Of a DNA stretch of 40,877 bases, positions 9,900 to 17,183 are shown one piece after another. Made by a program: the position numbers and the translations under genes. The notes under the pieces were generated by a model. The model saw only the letters and a list, made by a program, of their open reading frames with translations, searched no databases and was not told the DNA's origin. This DNA comes from Desulfotignum sp. (lineage in GTDB: Bacteria > Desulfobacterota > Desulfobacteria > Desulfobacterales > Desulfobacteraceae): the NCBI GenBank assembly GCA_011389555.1, contig JAABUD010000157.1, forward strand, positions 1 through 40,877, given 5' to 3'. The first letter of the stretch is position 1; the number at the start of each line of letters is the position of its first letter.

Positions 9900-10547
9900 T
9901 TATTCCCCATTGTCTGGTTTATGTAGTCTCAATTCCTGAAACCGCTCGGTCGCGACCCCTTTGAAATCCGTCACCATTTCTCTCACAATGATGCGATCGG
10001 ATTGGATATCCACCACCTGTCCCCCGTTTTTTCCGATATAGGTCCCGATTCTGACTTCATAGCCTTTTCCGGTGGCTTCTTCCACCATGGAGGTTGTAAA
10101 GTTTTCTCCCATTACCACGGCCACCAGCTTGAGCTGGCTTAACGACATCTTTTCAAGAGGCGTGAGTATGCGCCGGGGTTTGTCCGGTTTCCGGGGTTCA
10201 GCAGGTGTGGCGGGTTTCTGTTGAACCAAAGGCATAAAGGGATTCAGCTTGCTTTTTGCCTCATAAGACAACTTGACCTCATCCAGCCCTTGATCGCCGG
10301 TTTTCGGATCCTCTTCAGAAATCTGCTCCTGAACCGCGACCGTTCCCTGTTTTTCAGCCAGCGGCGCCGTTGGTTCGGTTTCAACGGGTGGCTGGGTGTT
10401 CTTTTCAGCATGTGAAGACCAGGGAATGGCATGGAGCACAGAAGATGTCCCGGCGGTTTCCGCGGCTGCGGTTTTTTCACAGACGATACTGGCAACGCCC
10501 AGCATCACCATCGGAATCAGCAGCCATTTGTTGAGCGGATTTTTCAT
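9900..10547 (-). CDS. pilP: Type IV pilus assembly protein PilP
   Basis: PilP is a periplasmic protein linking the inner-membrane PilNO platform to the PilQ secretin. The 215-residue product has an N-terminal signal or membrane segment (residues 8-24). A disordered Pro/Glu-rich linker follows, then the compact C-terminal PilP domain (LTPLEKMSLSQLKLVAVVMG, then YEVRIGTYIGKNGGQV), which is highly characteristic. PilP is usually a lipoprotein, but the only cysteine here (SIVC) is not in a convincing lipobox, so anchoring may be by the uncleaved N-terminus. It overlaps pilQ when the upstream pilQ start is counted and lies 12 bp after pilO. Confidence 0.93.
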   Translation of the reverse strand: MKNPLNKWLLIPMVMLGVASIVCEKTAAAETAGTSSVLHAIPWSSHAEKNTQPPVETEPTAPLAEKQGTVAVQEQISEEDPKTGDQGLDEVKLSYEAKSKLNPFMPLVQQKPATPAEPRKPDKPRRILTPLEKMSLSQLKLVAVVMGENFTTSMVEEATGKGYEVRIGTYIGKNGGQVVDIQSDRIIVREMVTDFKGVATERFQELRLHKPDNGE

Positions 10548-10559
10548 CTTCTCCTGAAA

Positions 10560-11213
10560 TCAGCCTTTTTTCTTTTTTTTGTTTTGATCGGCATTTTGTT
10601 CCTCTTCCACAAACATATAGGTCACCGCGTTGCAGGCCATATCGATCATACCCGAAGCAGATTTGTTCCGTCGCAAAGTGATGTTTCTGATATTCACGAT
10701 CCGGTTCAGCCGGGACACCTGAAAAAAGAAATCCGCTATCTCGTGGAAACTCCCTTCCACTTTCATGGACAAGGGAATCTCCCTGTAAAAATCCCGGTTG
10801 ACTTCCGGGTCCGGTTGAAACAGGACAAAATTGAGCCCCGCACTGCTGCCGGCCCTGGAAACACTTTTCAACAAAGAGGGTATTTCTTTTTTATCCGGCA
10901 GTGCCCGGGTCGCTATGTAAAATGCCTCTTCCACCTCGGCCATTTTGTCTTCCCATTTTTTCAGGGACCTGGCCTGGCGTTTGACAATATTGAGCTTATT
11001 GGACTGGATTTCAAGGGTTTGCTCAGCGTTTTGCAGGTGCGTGTACTTGGGCATGAAAACAAAATAATAAAACCCCCCGCCGATCAGCAACAGTGTTCCC
11101 AGGCAGATGAACAGGCGGTGCAACCGGCTCAGTTTTCCCACACGCTCAAAAAAAACTGCCAGTTTTTGTTGTATGACAGCGACCCGTGTGTCTGTCTTTT
11201 TTTCCTCTGCCAT
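10560..11213 (-). CDS. pilO: Type IV pilus inner-membrane protein PilO
   Basis: PilO pairs with PilN in the inner membrane to form the alignment complex of the pilus machine. The 217-residue product has a short cytoplasmic N-terminus, one membrane helix (about residues 33-52, LFICLGTLLLIGGGFYYFVF), a periplasmic coiled coil (QNAEQTLEIQSNKLN onward) and a ferredoxin-like C-terminal domain with the PilO pattern SMKVEGSFHEIADFFFQVS. Its ATG overlaps the pilN stop by one base (TAATG). The C-terminus is a lysine run (NKKKKKG), an unusually basic periplasmic tail. Confidence 0.92.
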   Translation of the reverse strand: MAEEKKTDTRVAVIQQKLAVFFERVGKLSRLHRLFICLGTLLLIGGGFYYFVFMPKYTHLQNAEQTLEIQSNKLNIVKRQARSLKKWEDKMAEVEEAFYIATRALPDKKEIPSLLKSVSRAGSSAGLNFVLFQPDPEVNRDFYREIPLSMKVEGSFHEIADFFFQVSRLNRIVNIRNITLRRNKSASGMIDMACNAVTYMFVEEEQNADQNKKKKKG

Positions 11214-11791
11214 TATTTGCCTTTTTCTTCCGTGTTTTCAGGCACCAGGGGCTGCTTCCGGCACCGCAGTTCAAATGCCTTTAAATTGACATTTCCATCA
11301 AACCGTTTGCTGACAGTCTGTTTCAGATCGACCTCAGAAAACAGATCCGAGCCTTCCAGCTGCTTCATGAAATCAGCGATGGTGGGGTTGTCAAAGGCAA
11401 TACCGGTCATGGTCACAAAAGTTTTATCCGCGTTGAGGCTTTCCAGCCACATTTTTTCGGGTATCACCCGGGCCTGAAGATCTTCGAGCAACCGCAGCTG
11501 CTCCTCTCTTCTGAGTGTAAGGGATTCCACAATGTTGAGTTTGTCTTCAAGAATTTTCAGGCGTTTTTGTATCCTGGATACCCGGTCCGCCTTTTCTTTG
11601 TGTATTGCAATTTGCGAATTGATCCGCTCTGTCTCACTTTGTTTTTCCGCAATACGCCGGTCGATTCCCAGGGTGTACCAGGTCAGGCCCACGATCACCA
11701 GGACCACGGACAGCAGAAATATCGATACCTGCTGGCGGATATTCTCCCGCTTTCTGGCCAGCCGGAACGGCAGCAGGTTGATGCGTATCAT
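11213..11791 (-). CDS. pilN: Type IV pilus inner-membrane protein PilN
   Basis: The 192-residue product starts with MIRINLLPFR, containing the INLLP motif by which PilN docks into cytoplasmic PilM. One transmembrane helix (about 22-42), a periplasmic coiled coil and a ferredoxin-like fold follow. Together with PilO and PilP it connects the cytoplasmic platform to PilQ. Its ATG overlaps the pilM stop by four bases, so the two subunits are likely made in a coupled way. Confidence 0.93.
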   Translation of the reverse strand: MIRINLLPFRLARKRENIRQQVSIFLLSVVLVIVGLTWYTLGIDRRIAEKQSETERINSQIAIHKEKADRVSRIQKRLKILEDKLNIVESLTLRREEQLRLLEDLQARVIPEKMWLESLNADKTFVTMTGIAFDNPTIADFMKQLEGSDLFSEVDLKQTVSKRFDGNVNLKAFELRCRKQPLVPENTEEKGK

Positions 11792-12846
11792 TTATCATCC
11801 ACCCGGCGCAGGGCGAGTCCCAAAGCGATCGGAGCCAGAGGCCCCACCTGCGATATATATGCCGGAGAAAATGTCTTGTCATTCACTTCGAGTCCGGCAA
11901 ACGGTTCGATCACAACCACCCTGACATCCATTTCGGTTTCCAGACGGTCCATAAAAGGCTGTATATAAGCCCCCCCCCCGCTGACCACAATCCGGGTGAT
12001 CCGCTCCTCCTGGGTATTGGACAGAAATGTGTGGACCGCTTCGTTGATTTCTGAGCACCAGATGTCGGCGGCCTGATGGAAAACGGCGGTCATGATTTCC
12101 GGATCCGGCGCTTCTGATACCGGGGCCAGCAACATTTTTTCAGCGGTCGAAAGATCTGTGTCAAACCGTGCGGCAAGTTCCTCGATGATCTGAAACGTGC
12201 CTGAGCCATTGTCCTGCATCATCATGGAAATATTGTCTTTCACAAGATTCAAAGAGGTTTTTGACGCCCCCACATCCAGCAGCAATGTCAGATCTTCCGG
12301 ATTCTGTCCGGGCAGGGTTTCATACATATTTTGCAACGCAAACGTATCCACGTCGATGATACTGGCATTGAGCCCTGCCATGTCTGTCAGGGCCATGTAT
12401 TCCGCCACCAGATCTTTTTTCACCGCCACCAGCAAAACATCCATCTGTTCGGATGAAAATTCGCTTTCTCCCATGATCTGGTAATCGATATTGACATCTT
12501 CGATATCATAGGGAATATATTGTTCCGCCTCGGTCACAATGGCCTGCTGAAGATCTTTTTCCGGCACTTTGGCGGTGTTGATGGTTTTGATCACCACGGT
12601 CTGCCCGCCTGTGGAAATCGCCACTTTTTTCTCCCGGATTTTCAGCGACTTGAACAATGTCTGGATGGTATTGGCCACTTCCGGCATATCCATGATCCGG
12701 CCGTCCGCAATTGCCCCGGGCGCTACCGGGATCATGCCGAATTTTTTCAGCGTATTCCCTTTTTTGGACATCTGGATTTCCGCCGCTTTGATGGTGGCTG
12801 CCCCGATGTCCAGCCCCACGAGATGGTCTTTTCTACTAAATCCCAT
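11788..12846 (-). CDS. pilM: Type IV pilus assembly ATPase-fold protein PilM
   Basis: PilM is an actin/FtsA-fold cytoplasmic protein that binds the PilN N-terminus and nucleotide. The 352-residue product shows the start GLDIGAATIKAAEIQ, an internal phosphate-2 motif (LLLDVGASKTSLNLV) and an adenosine motif (RIVVSGGGAYIQPFMDRL), all expected of the family. It is the first gene of the pilMNOPQ operon. The ribosome-binding site is poor (AGGG one base before the ATG). Pilin, prepilin peptidase and the motor ATPases are not in this window, so the rest of the pilus apparatus lies elsewhere. Confidence 0.95.
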   Translation of the reverse strand: MGFSRKDHLVGLDIGAATIKAAEIQMSKKGNTLKKFGMIPVAPGAIADGRIMDMPEVANTIQTLFKSLKIREKKVAISTGGQTVVIKTINTAKVPEKDLQQAIVTEAEQYIPYDIEDVNIDYQIMGESEFSSEQMDVLLVAVKKDLVAEYMALTDMAGLNASIIDVDTFALQNMYETLPGQNPEDLTLLLDVGASKTSLNLVKDNISMMMQDNGSGTFQIIEELAARFDTDLSTAEKMLLAPVSEAPDPEIMTAVFHQAADIWCSEINEAVHTFLSNTQEERITRIVVSGGGAYIQPFMDRLETEMDVRVVVIEPFAGLEVNDKTFSPAYISQVGPLAPIALGLALRRVDDK

Positions 12847-13047
12847 ACCCTGTGATCCATGTTCCGGTCATATCATCTTTCCTGTCAGGTGCAGGATTCT
12901 CCTTTGTTTTGTATTGATAACCGACGGCATTTTCACTATAATCTGATATGATAATCTTGAATTGTCAAGTGTTATCACATATTTCATACACTTGTCATAG
13001 ACAAAATCCAGGATTTTGTCAAATTGAAAAAAACAAGGAAAAACCCA
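12847..13047. promoter_or_regulatory. Divergent control region between pilM and the histidine kinase
   Basis: This AT-rich segment is the only possible promoter region for both the pilus operon (minus) and the two-component pair (plus). On the minus strand TTGACA lies at the complement of 12963-12968, but I see no clear -10 at the usual distance. TTGTC half-sites occur at 12962-12966, 12992-12996 and 13016-13020, with the inverse GACAA at 13000-13004. No convincing sigma-54 GG/GC promoter is visible. Confidence 0.5.
13000..13020. promoter_or_regulatory. Perfect 21-bp palindrome, candidate operator
   Basis: GACAAAATCC (13000-13009) and GGATTTTGTC (13011-13020) are exact inverted repeats around a single central A. 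The symmetry, the one-base centre and the position 54 bp before the histidine-kinase start fit a dimeric regulator site better than a terminator. Confidence 0.65.
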
Positions 13048-13077
13048 ATGAATAAAAGACTGCCAGGCCTCTTGTGA
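13048..13077 (+). CDS. Putative 9-codon leader ORF coupled to the histidine kinase
   Basis: ATG at 13048 follows AAGGA at 13034-13038 and encodes MNKRLPGLL before a TGA at 13075-13077. That stop overlaps the GTG start of the kinase (GTGA), a geometry typical of translational coupling. The kinase has only a weak ribosome-binding site of its own. Whether the peptide has any role is unknown; it may only deliver ribosomes to the GTG. Confidence 0.35.
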   Translation: MNKRLPGLL

Positions 13078-14498
13078 AAAAACATCCCTCATGGCCACCC
13101 GATCTTCAAAAAGAAAGACCGTTTGTACTGGTCAAAGCATTCACCATCTCCAGCCTGATTGTCATGCTTGCCGCAACGGTCATTATTGCCGCTTTGAATG
13201 CCCACTGGGTCAGGAATCTGCTTCTGGAAAAGAGCAAAGAATATAACTCCCTGCTGGTGGAAAATCTGAATCACCAGATTTTTTTGAGATTTGCGGCCCC
13301 GGTGGCGTTCAAATATGGCGAGATCAAACTCCGGGAAGCGGAACAGAGCCGGCTTCTGGATGCGGTGATCACCTCCACGCTGCACAGTTTTCACGTGGAC
13401 ATGGTCAATGTGTATGGAACCGACAACATCATCGGGTACAGTTTTGACAAAGAACAGATCGGTAAAGAAAACGCCGGAGGGGTGATGTATGAACAGGCCA
13501 TGCAGAAAAAAACCACCTCCAAATTGATTCAAAAAGGCAGTTTTCTGGAACTGTTGTTCTGGTTTCCCGAAGAAACCAAAATCGTGACTTTTGCCCCCCT
13601 GGTCCAGGAGCTGCAGCTTTCCCGACATGATGAAAAAGAGGTGATCGGGGCCATTGAAATCGTTCGGGATATCTCCCATGACTATCAGCAGGTTTTCAAA
13701 CTGCAGGGAATGATTGTAACGTCGTGTGCCGCTGTCATGGGTCTTTTGTTCATCGTGTTGCGGTTCGTGGTCAAACACGGGGAAAAAATCATTGAAAAGC
13801 GGGCTGAAGAGCGGCTTCGCCTGGAAGAAAAACTCCGCAAGGCCGAACATCTGTCCGCCATCGGGGAAATGACCGCCGGCGTCTCCCATGAAATCAGGAA
13901 CCCTTTGGGGATTATCAAAAGCTCGGCCCAGCTGATGAAAAAGAAAATGCTCAAACTGGAGGCCCACTCCACGATTCCGGACATCATCCTTGAAGAATCC
14001 CGGCGGCTCAACAACATTATCACCGATTTTCTGGATTTTGCCAGGCCCCGGCAGGCGGATTTGCGTCCCTGTAATATCACTGACATTATCGACAAGAACC
14101 TGTCTTTTCTGGAGCCCCAGATCCGGGATCAGGAAATCGTCGTTCACAAGGCATTCCATGATCATCTGCCCGACGTATCCGCCGATCCGGACATGCTTTA
14201 TCAGGCGTTTTTAAACATCCTGCTCAACTGCTTTCAGGCCGTGGGAAAAAACGGATCGGTCACGATTGTGACTGCATGTGATGCCCGGACCGTGTCCATT
14301 TCATTCGCGGACAACGGTCCGGGTATCGATGAAGACACAATGGAAAAGATCTGGACCCCGTTTTTCACCACCAAAGACACGGGCACGGGTCTGGGACTGG
14401 GTATTGTGAAAAATATCATCGAAGCCCACAACGGCACCATCCAGATATCCAGCGGCAAACCAACCGGTGCCGTGGTTGACATTGTTCTGCCGATGTAG
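13074..14498 (+). CDS. Membrane sensor histidine kinase (NtrB/PilS-like architecture)
   Basis: The 474-residue protein has a transmembrane helix at about 17-40 and an extracytoplasmic sensor of roughly 150 residues. A second helix lies at about 213-233 (MIVTSCAAVMGLLFIVLRFVV), followed by a coiled linker. The HisKA domain has the phosphoacceptor in GVSHEIRNP (H272). The HATPase domain carries NILLNCFQAV (N box), DNGPGID (G1) and TGTGLGLGIV (G2). It should autophosphorylate and pass phosphate to the sigma-54 regulator 12 bp downstream. The GTG start at 13074 overlaps a short leader ORF. It lies divergent from pilM, so a PilS-like role is possible, but PilS usually has six membrane helices, so the signal may be different. 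Confidence 0.88.
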   Translation: MKKHPSWPPDLQKERPFVLVKAFTISSLIVMLAATVIIAALNAHWVRNLLLEKSKEYNSLLVENLNHQIFLRFAAPVAFKYGEIKLREAEQSRLLDAVITSTLHSFHVDMVNVYGTDNIIGYSFDKEQIGKENAGGVMYEQAMQKKTTSKLIQKGSFLELLFWFPEETKIVTFAPLVQELQLSRHDEKEVIGAIEIVRDISHDYQQVFKLQGMIVTSCAAVMGLLFIVLRFVVKHGEKIIEKRAEERLRLEEKLRKAEHLSAIGEMTAGVSHEIRNPLGIIKSSAQLMKKKMLKLEAHSTIPDIILEESRRLNNIITDFLDFARPRQADLRPCNITDIIDKNLSFLEPQIRDQEIVVHKAFHDHLPDVSADPDMLYQAFLNILLNCFQAVGKNGSVTIVTACDARTVSISFADNGPGIDEDTMEKIWTPFFTTKDTGTGLGLGIVKNIIEAHNGTIQISSGKPTGAVVDIVLPM

Positions 14499-14510
14499 GA
14501 GACTGTTTTC

Positions 14511-15896
14511 ATGGAAACCATACTGATTGTTGATGATGAAAAACATTACCGTTTCATTTTAAGCGAAGTCCTTGAAGACGAAGGGTATCGTTCATTCACT
14601 GCTGCCAGCGGCATGGAGGCACTGGATCTGTTGAAATCCCAGATCATCGACCTGGTTCTGACCGATGTCAAAATGCCGGGCATGACCGGTATCGATCTGC
14701 TGGAAAAAATCAAGGAAATCCATCCGGAACTGCCGGTCATCATCATGACGGCTTTCGGCAGTGTTGAAAAAGCCGTGGAAGCCATGCAGAAGGGTGCGTA
14801 TACATTTATTCTCAAACCGTTTGAAAATGACGCTTTGATCGCCCACATCACCAAATCCATTTCCATGTACCGGATTGTCCAGGAAAATGCACTTCTCCGG
14901 GATACCGTTCAAACCCGGTATCAGTTCGACAACATCATCGGCAAAAGCAAACCCATGCAGAAACTGTACGAAATCATCCGCAAAGTGGCGCCCACCAGCG
15001 CCACGGTGCTGATTGAAGGGGAAAGCGGCACAGGCAAGGAAATGGTGGCCCGATCCATCCATTACAACAGTCCTCGCAAGGATCACCCCATGGTGGCGGT
15101 CAACTGTGCCGCATTTGCGGAATCTCTGCTGGAAAGCGAGCTGTTCGGTCATGAAAAAGGGGCGTTCACCGGCGCTGCCGCCCTGAAAAAAGGACGGTTC
15201 GAGATCGCGGACAAAGGGACCCTGTTTCTGGATGAAATCGGAGAACTGTCCATGCCCCTTCAGGTGAAACTGCTGCGGGTCCTCCAGGAAAAAACCATTG
15301 AACGGGTGGGAGGAACCACCCCGATTCCAGTGGACTTCCGACTTATTGCCGCCACCAATAAAACCCTTGAAGACGAGGTGGCAAAAAACCGTTTCAGGGA
15401 AGATCTGTATTATCGATTGAATGTGGTCAAAGCGGTCATTCCGCCATTGCGTGAACGCCAGGAAGACATCCCGCTGCTCATGAATCATTTTATTGAAAAA
15501 TTCACCCGGGAATCCAGCACGGTCAATCCGGTGAAAGGCATCAGCAAAGAAGCGGTTCGGATTCTGTGCGATCACTCCTGGAACGGCAACGTCCGGGAGC
15601 TTGAAAATGTGATCGAGAGATCGGTCATCCTTGCATCACAAGAAGTCATCACCCCGGCAGACCTGCCGCCCCGGATGCGCGAGACACCGAAAACCACCCT
15701 GGATCTGGATGGTATTCCCGAAGGGGTTGGGCTTGTGGAAACCCTTGCCGCCGTTGAAAAACGCATGATTATCCGGGCCATGACCCTGTCAGAAAATGTG
15801 CAGACCCAGGCGGCCCGGATCCTGGGTATTGGAAAAAGCGGGTTGAACCAGAAATTGAAAAAATACAACCTGGACAAGGAACTGAACATCGAATGA
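14511..15896 (+). CDS. Sigma-54-dependent response regulator (NtrC/AtoC/PilR family)
   Basis: The 461-residue protein has the three classic NtrC domains. The receiver (1-120) has the acidic pocket D8/D9, phosphoacceptor D52 in LTDVKMPG and K102. The AAA+ domain (about 135-375) has Walker A GESGTGKE, the sigma-54-contacting loop GAFTGA and Walker B FLDEIGE. A C-terminal Fis-type helix-turn-helix ends [20 protein letters not shown]. It should activate sigma-54 promoters on phosphorylation by the adjacent kinase. Targets are unknown; the pilus operon is a natural candidate by position, although I do not see a clear sigma-54 promoter in front of pilM. Confidence 0.93.
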   Translation: METILIVDDEKHYRFILSEVLEDEGYRSFTAASGMEALDLLKSQIIDLVLTDVKMPGMTGIDLLEKIKEIHPELPVIIMTAFGSVEKAVEAMQKGAYTFILKPFENDALIAHITKSISMYRIVQENALLRDTVQTRYQFDNIIGKSKPMQKLYEIIRKVAPTSATVLIEGESGTGKEMVARSIHYNSPRKDHPMVAVNCAAFAESLLESELFGHEKGAFTGAAALKKGRFEIADKGTLFLDEIGELSMPLQVKLLRVLQEKTIERVGGTTPIPVDFRLIAATNKTLEDEVAKNRFREDLYYRLNVVKAVIPPLRERQEDIPLLMNHFIEKFTRESSTVNPVKGISKEAVRILCDHSWNGNVRELENVIERSVILASQEVITPADLPPRMRETPKTTLDLDGIPEGVGLVETLAAVEKRMIIRAMTLSENVQTQAARILGIGKSGLNQKLKKYNLDKELNIE

Positions 15897-15897
15897 A

Positions 15898-15939
15898 ACC
15901 GGTACTGGTATTTCCCGAACCGGTCATCCGCCGTTTTTT
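15898..15939 (+). terminator. Weak hairpin after the response regulator
   Basis: ACCGGT occurs at 15898-15903 and again at 15919-15924. Because the hexamer is self-complementary, the two copies can form a stem around a 15-base loop. TTTTTT follows at 15934-15939, nine bases after the stem. That gap is long for an intrinsic terminator. Confidence 0.35.
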
Positions 15940-15956
15940 CTCATTTTCTCATCCGC

Positions 15957-16655
15957 CTATTGAACCGCAACCGTTTCCACCATGCTCCGGGCCAGGTCCG
16001 CATAAATGGACGTTTCATGTTCCCGGGCAATCAGGTCATACATTTCCCGGCTTTTTGAACTCTCATGACGGGCTTCATACATTTTGGCCAGAATAAACCG
16101 GGCCTCGTCTCTGAGCAGATCCGATTCACCGGTTTCGATCTGCAGAAAATAGGATTCCGCCCGATCCGGATTGTTTTTCGCCAAATGAACATGGCCCAGG
16201 GATGACAACAGAAAATTGCGCAGGCCCGCCGGTTCGCCGAACATGTCATAGGCTTTTTCAAACCATTTTTGGGCTTCCTCATACTGGCCGGCGTCCATGC
16301 AGATTCCGGCAAACCGGATCAGGGCCATCCGTCCGGCATCCGTGTTGCTGTAATCGGTCAGCACGGTCTGAAAATCATCTTTTACCGCCGCATACGCGGC
16401 GTCAGGATCCTCTGCCAGATTTCTGTACTGTACCATCGCTTTGGCCACCCGGTCGGATGCAAGGTTTTCAGACCGTTTGAAACTGGTGAGGATACCGGCA
16501 AAAACGATTGCCACCACCACCACCGCACCTGCCACATACAACAACTGTTTTTTGTAGATTCCGACAAAATCCATTGCTCTCAATAGATTTCTCTGCAAAG
16601 GATCCAGCTGCCTCAACTCTTTTTTCCGCTCATTGGATACGCGCTGTGTTGCCAT
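15957..16655 (-). CDS. Membrane-anchored TPR protein (YfgM-like)
   Basis: The 232-residue protein has a basic cytoplasmic N-terminus with a LDPLQRNLLRAMDF segment, one membrane helix (about residues 38-58, LLYVAGAVVVVAIVFAGIL) and a periplasmic domain of several tetratricopeptide-like helical pairs (GRMALIRFAGICMDAGQYEEA, NFLLSSLGHVHLAKNNPDRA). Architecture and length resemble YfgM/DUF2133-type proteins that accompany the Sec translocon and BamB. Here the neighbours are an SH3 protein and FeoB, so no function can be read from context. Confidence 0.65.
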   Translation of the reverse strand: MATQRVSNERKKELRQLDPLQRNLLRAMDFVGIYKKQLLYVAGAVVVVAIVFAGILTSFKRSENLASDRVAKAMVQYRNLAEDPDAAYAAVKDDFQTVLTDYSNTDAGRMALIRFAGICMDAGQYEEAQKWFEKAYDMFGEPAGLRNFLLSSLGHVHLAKNNPDRAESYFLQIETGESDLLRDEARFILAKMYEARHESSKSREMYDLIAREHETSIYADLARSMVETVAVQ

Positions 16656-16682
16656 AGATTTTCACCTGTATGTAAAAAATAA

Positions 16683-16700
16683 TTACCATTACCATTACCA
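16683..16700. repeat. Three tandem TTACCA units giving three in-frame stops
   Basis: TTACCA occurs three times in a row. On the minus strand this reads TGGTAA x3 in the frame of the SH3 protein: its last codon is the first TGG, its stop is the first TAA, and two further in-frame TGG-TAA units follow. Confidence 0.85.
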
Positions 16701-17162
16701 GACAAGGGTATGGTAAATCCACCCTTTTTCTCCATCTGCATGCTCGATGTGAATCCAGTCTCCCTGGCGTTTGATCACCCTGAACGGCACGCCTCTTTCC
16801 ACCGTAAAGACAATGCGGCTGTCTGTCGTGGGTTCGGAACGGACATTGCAGTTGGTTTTGCTGGTGATCACGCCTTCTACACGGGTCAGAAGCGAGGCAT
16901 GAATCCAGGCCATGTCCCCTTCAAAGTCCTTGAACTTGACCCAGCTGCCTTTTTTTTCCACCACGATGACCGGGTGATATTTTTCCACCTGCCAGAGAAC
17001 ATCATGGCCGGTCCCCGGACCGGAGCGTATATTGGCAATACTGGCTTTGACCGTCAGTCTCTCGGCAGCTGCCGCATCTTCCGGCCCCGGTCCTCCGATC
17101 CATGCCATGACCACCATCATCCATGCGCACACCCATGGTAAGATGAATTGTTTTTTTTTCAT
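16695..17162 (-). CDS. Exported protein with two bacterial SH3 domains
   Basis: The 155-residue product has a signal peptide (residues 1-33, ending DAAAAE) and two SH3b modules: residues about 36-93 (VKASIANIRSGPGTGHDVLW, then WVKFKDFEGDMAWIHASLL) and about 98-155 (NCNVRSEPTTDSRIVFTVER, then WIHIEHADGEKGWIYHTLV). Bacterial SH3 domains typically bind peptidoglycan or regulate cell-wall enzymes in the periplasm. GGAGGA upstream of the ATG is a strong ribosome-binding site. It ends at a triplicated TGGTAA repeat that supplies redundant stops. Confidence 0.85.
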   Translation of the reverse strand: MKKKQFILPWVCAWMMVVMAWIGGPGPEDAAAAERLTVKASIANIRSGPGTGHDVLWQVEKYHPVIVVEKKGSWVKFKDFEGDMAWIHASLLTRVEGVITSKTNCNVRSEPTTDSRIVFTVERGVPFRVIKRQGDWIHIEHADGEKGWIYHTLVW

Positions 17163-17183
17163 TACGTTTCCTCCATTTTTATA

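Noticed and set aside
10431-11477. 348-codon plus-strand frame across pilP, pilO and pilN
   Set aside because: Opposite strand to the well-supported pilus operon; no recognisable domain.
12868-13098. 76-codon minus-strand frame between pilM and the kinase
   Set aside because: It crosses the palindrome and promoter region and has no motif or convincing ribosome-binding site.
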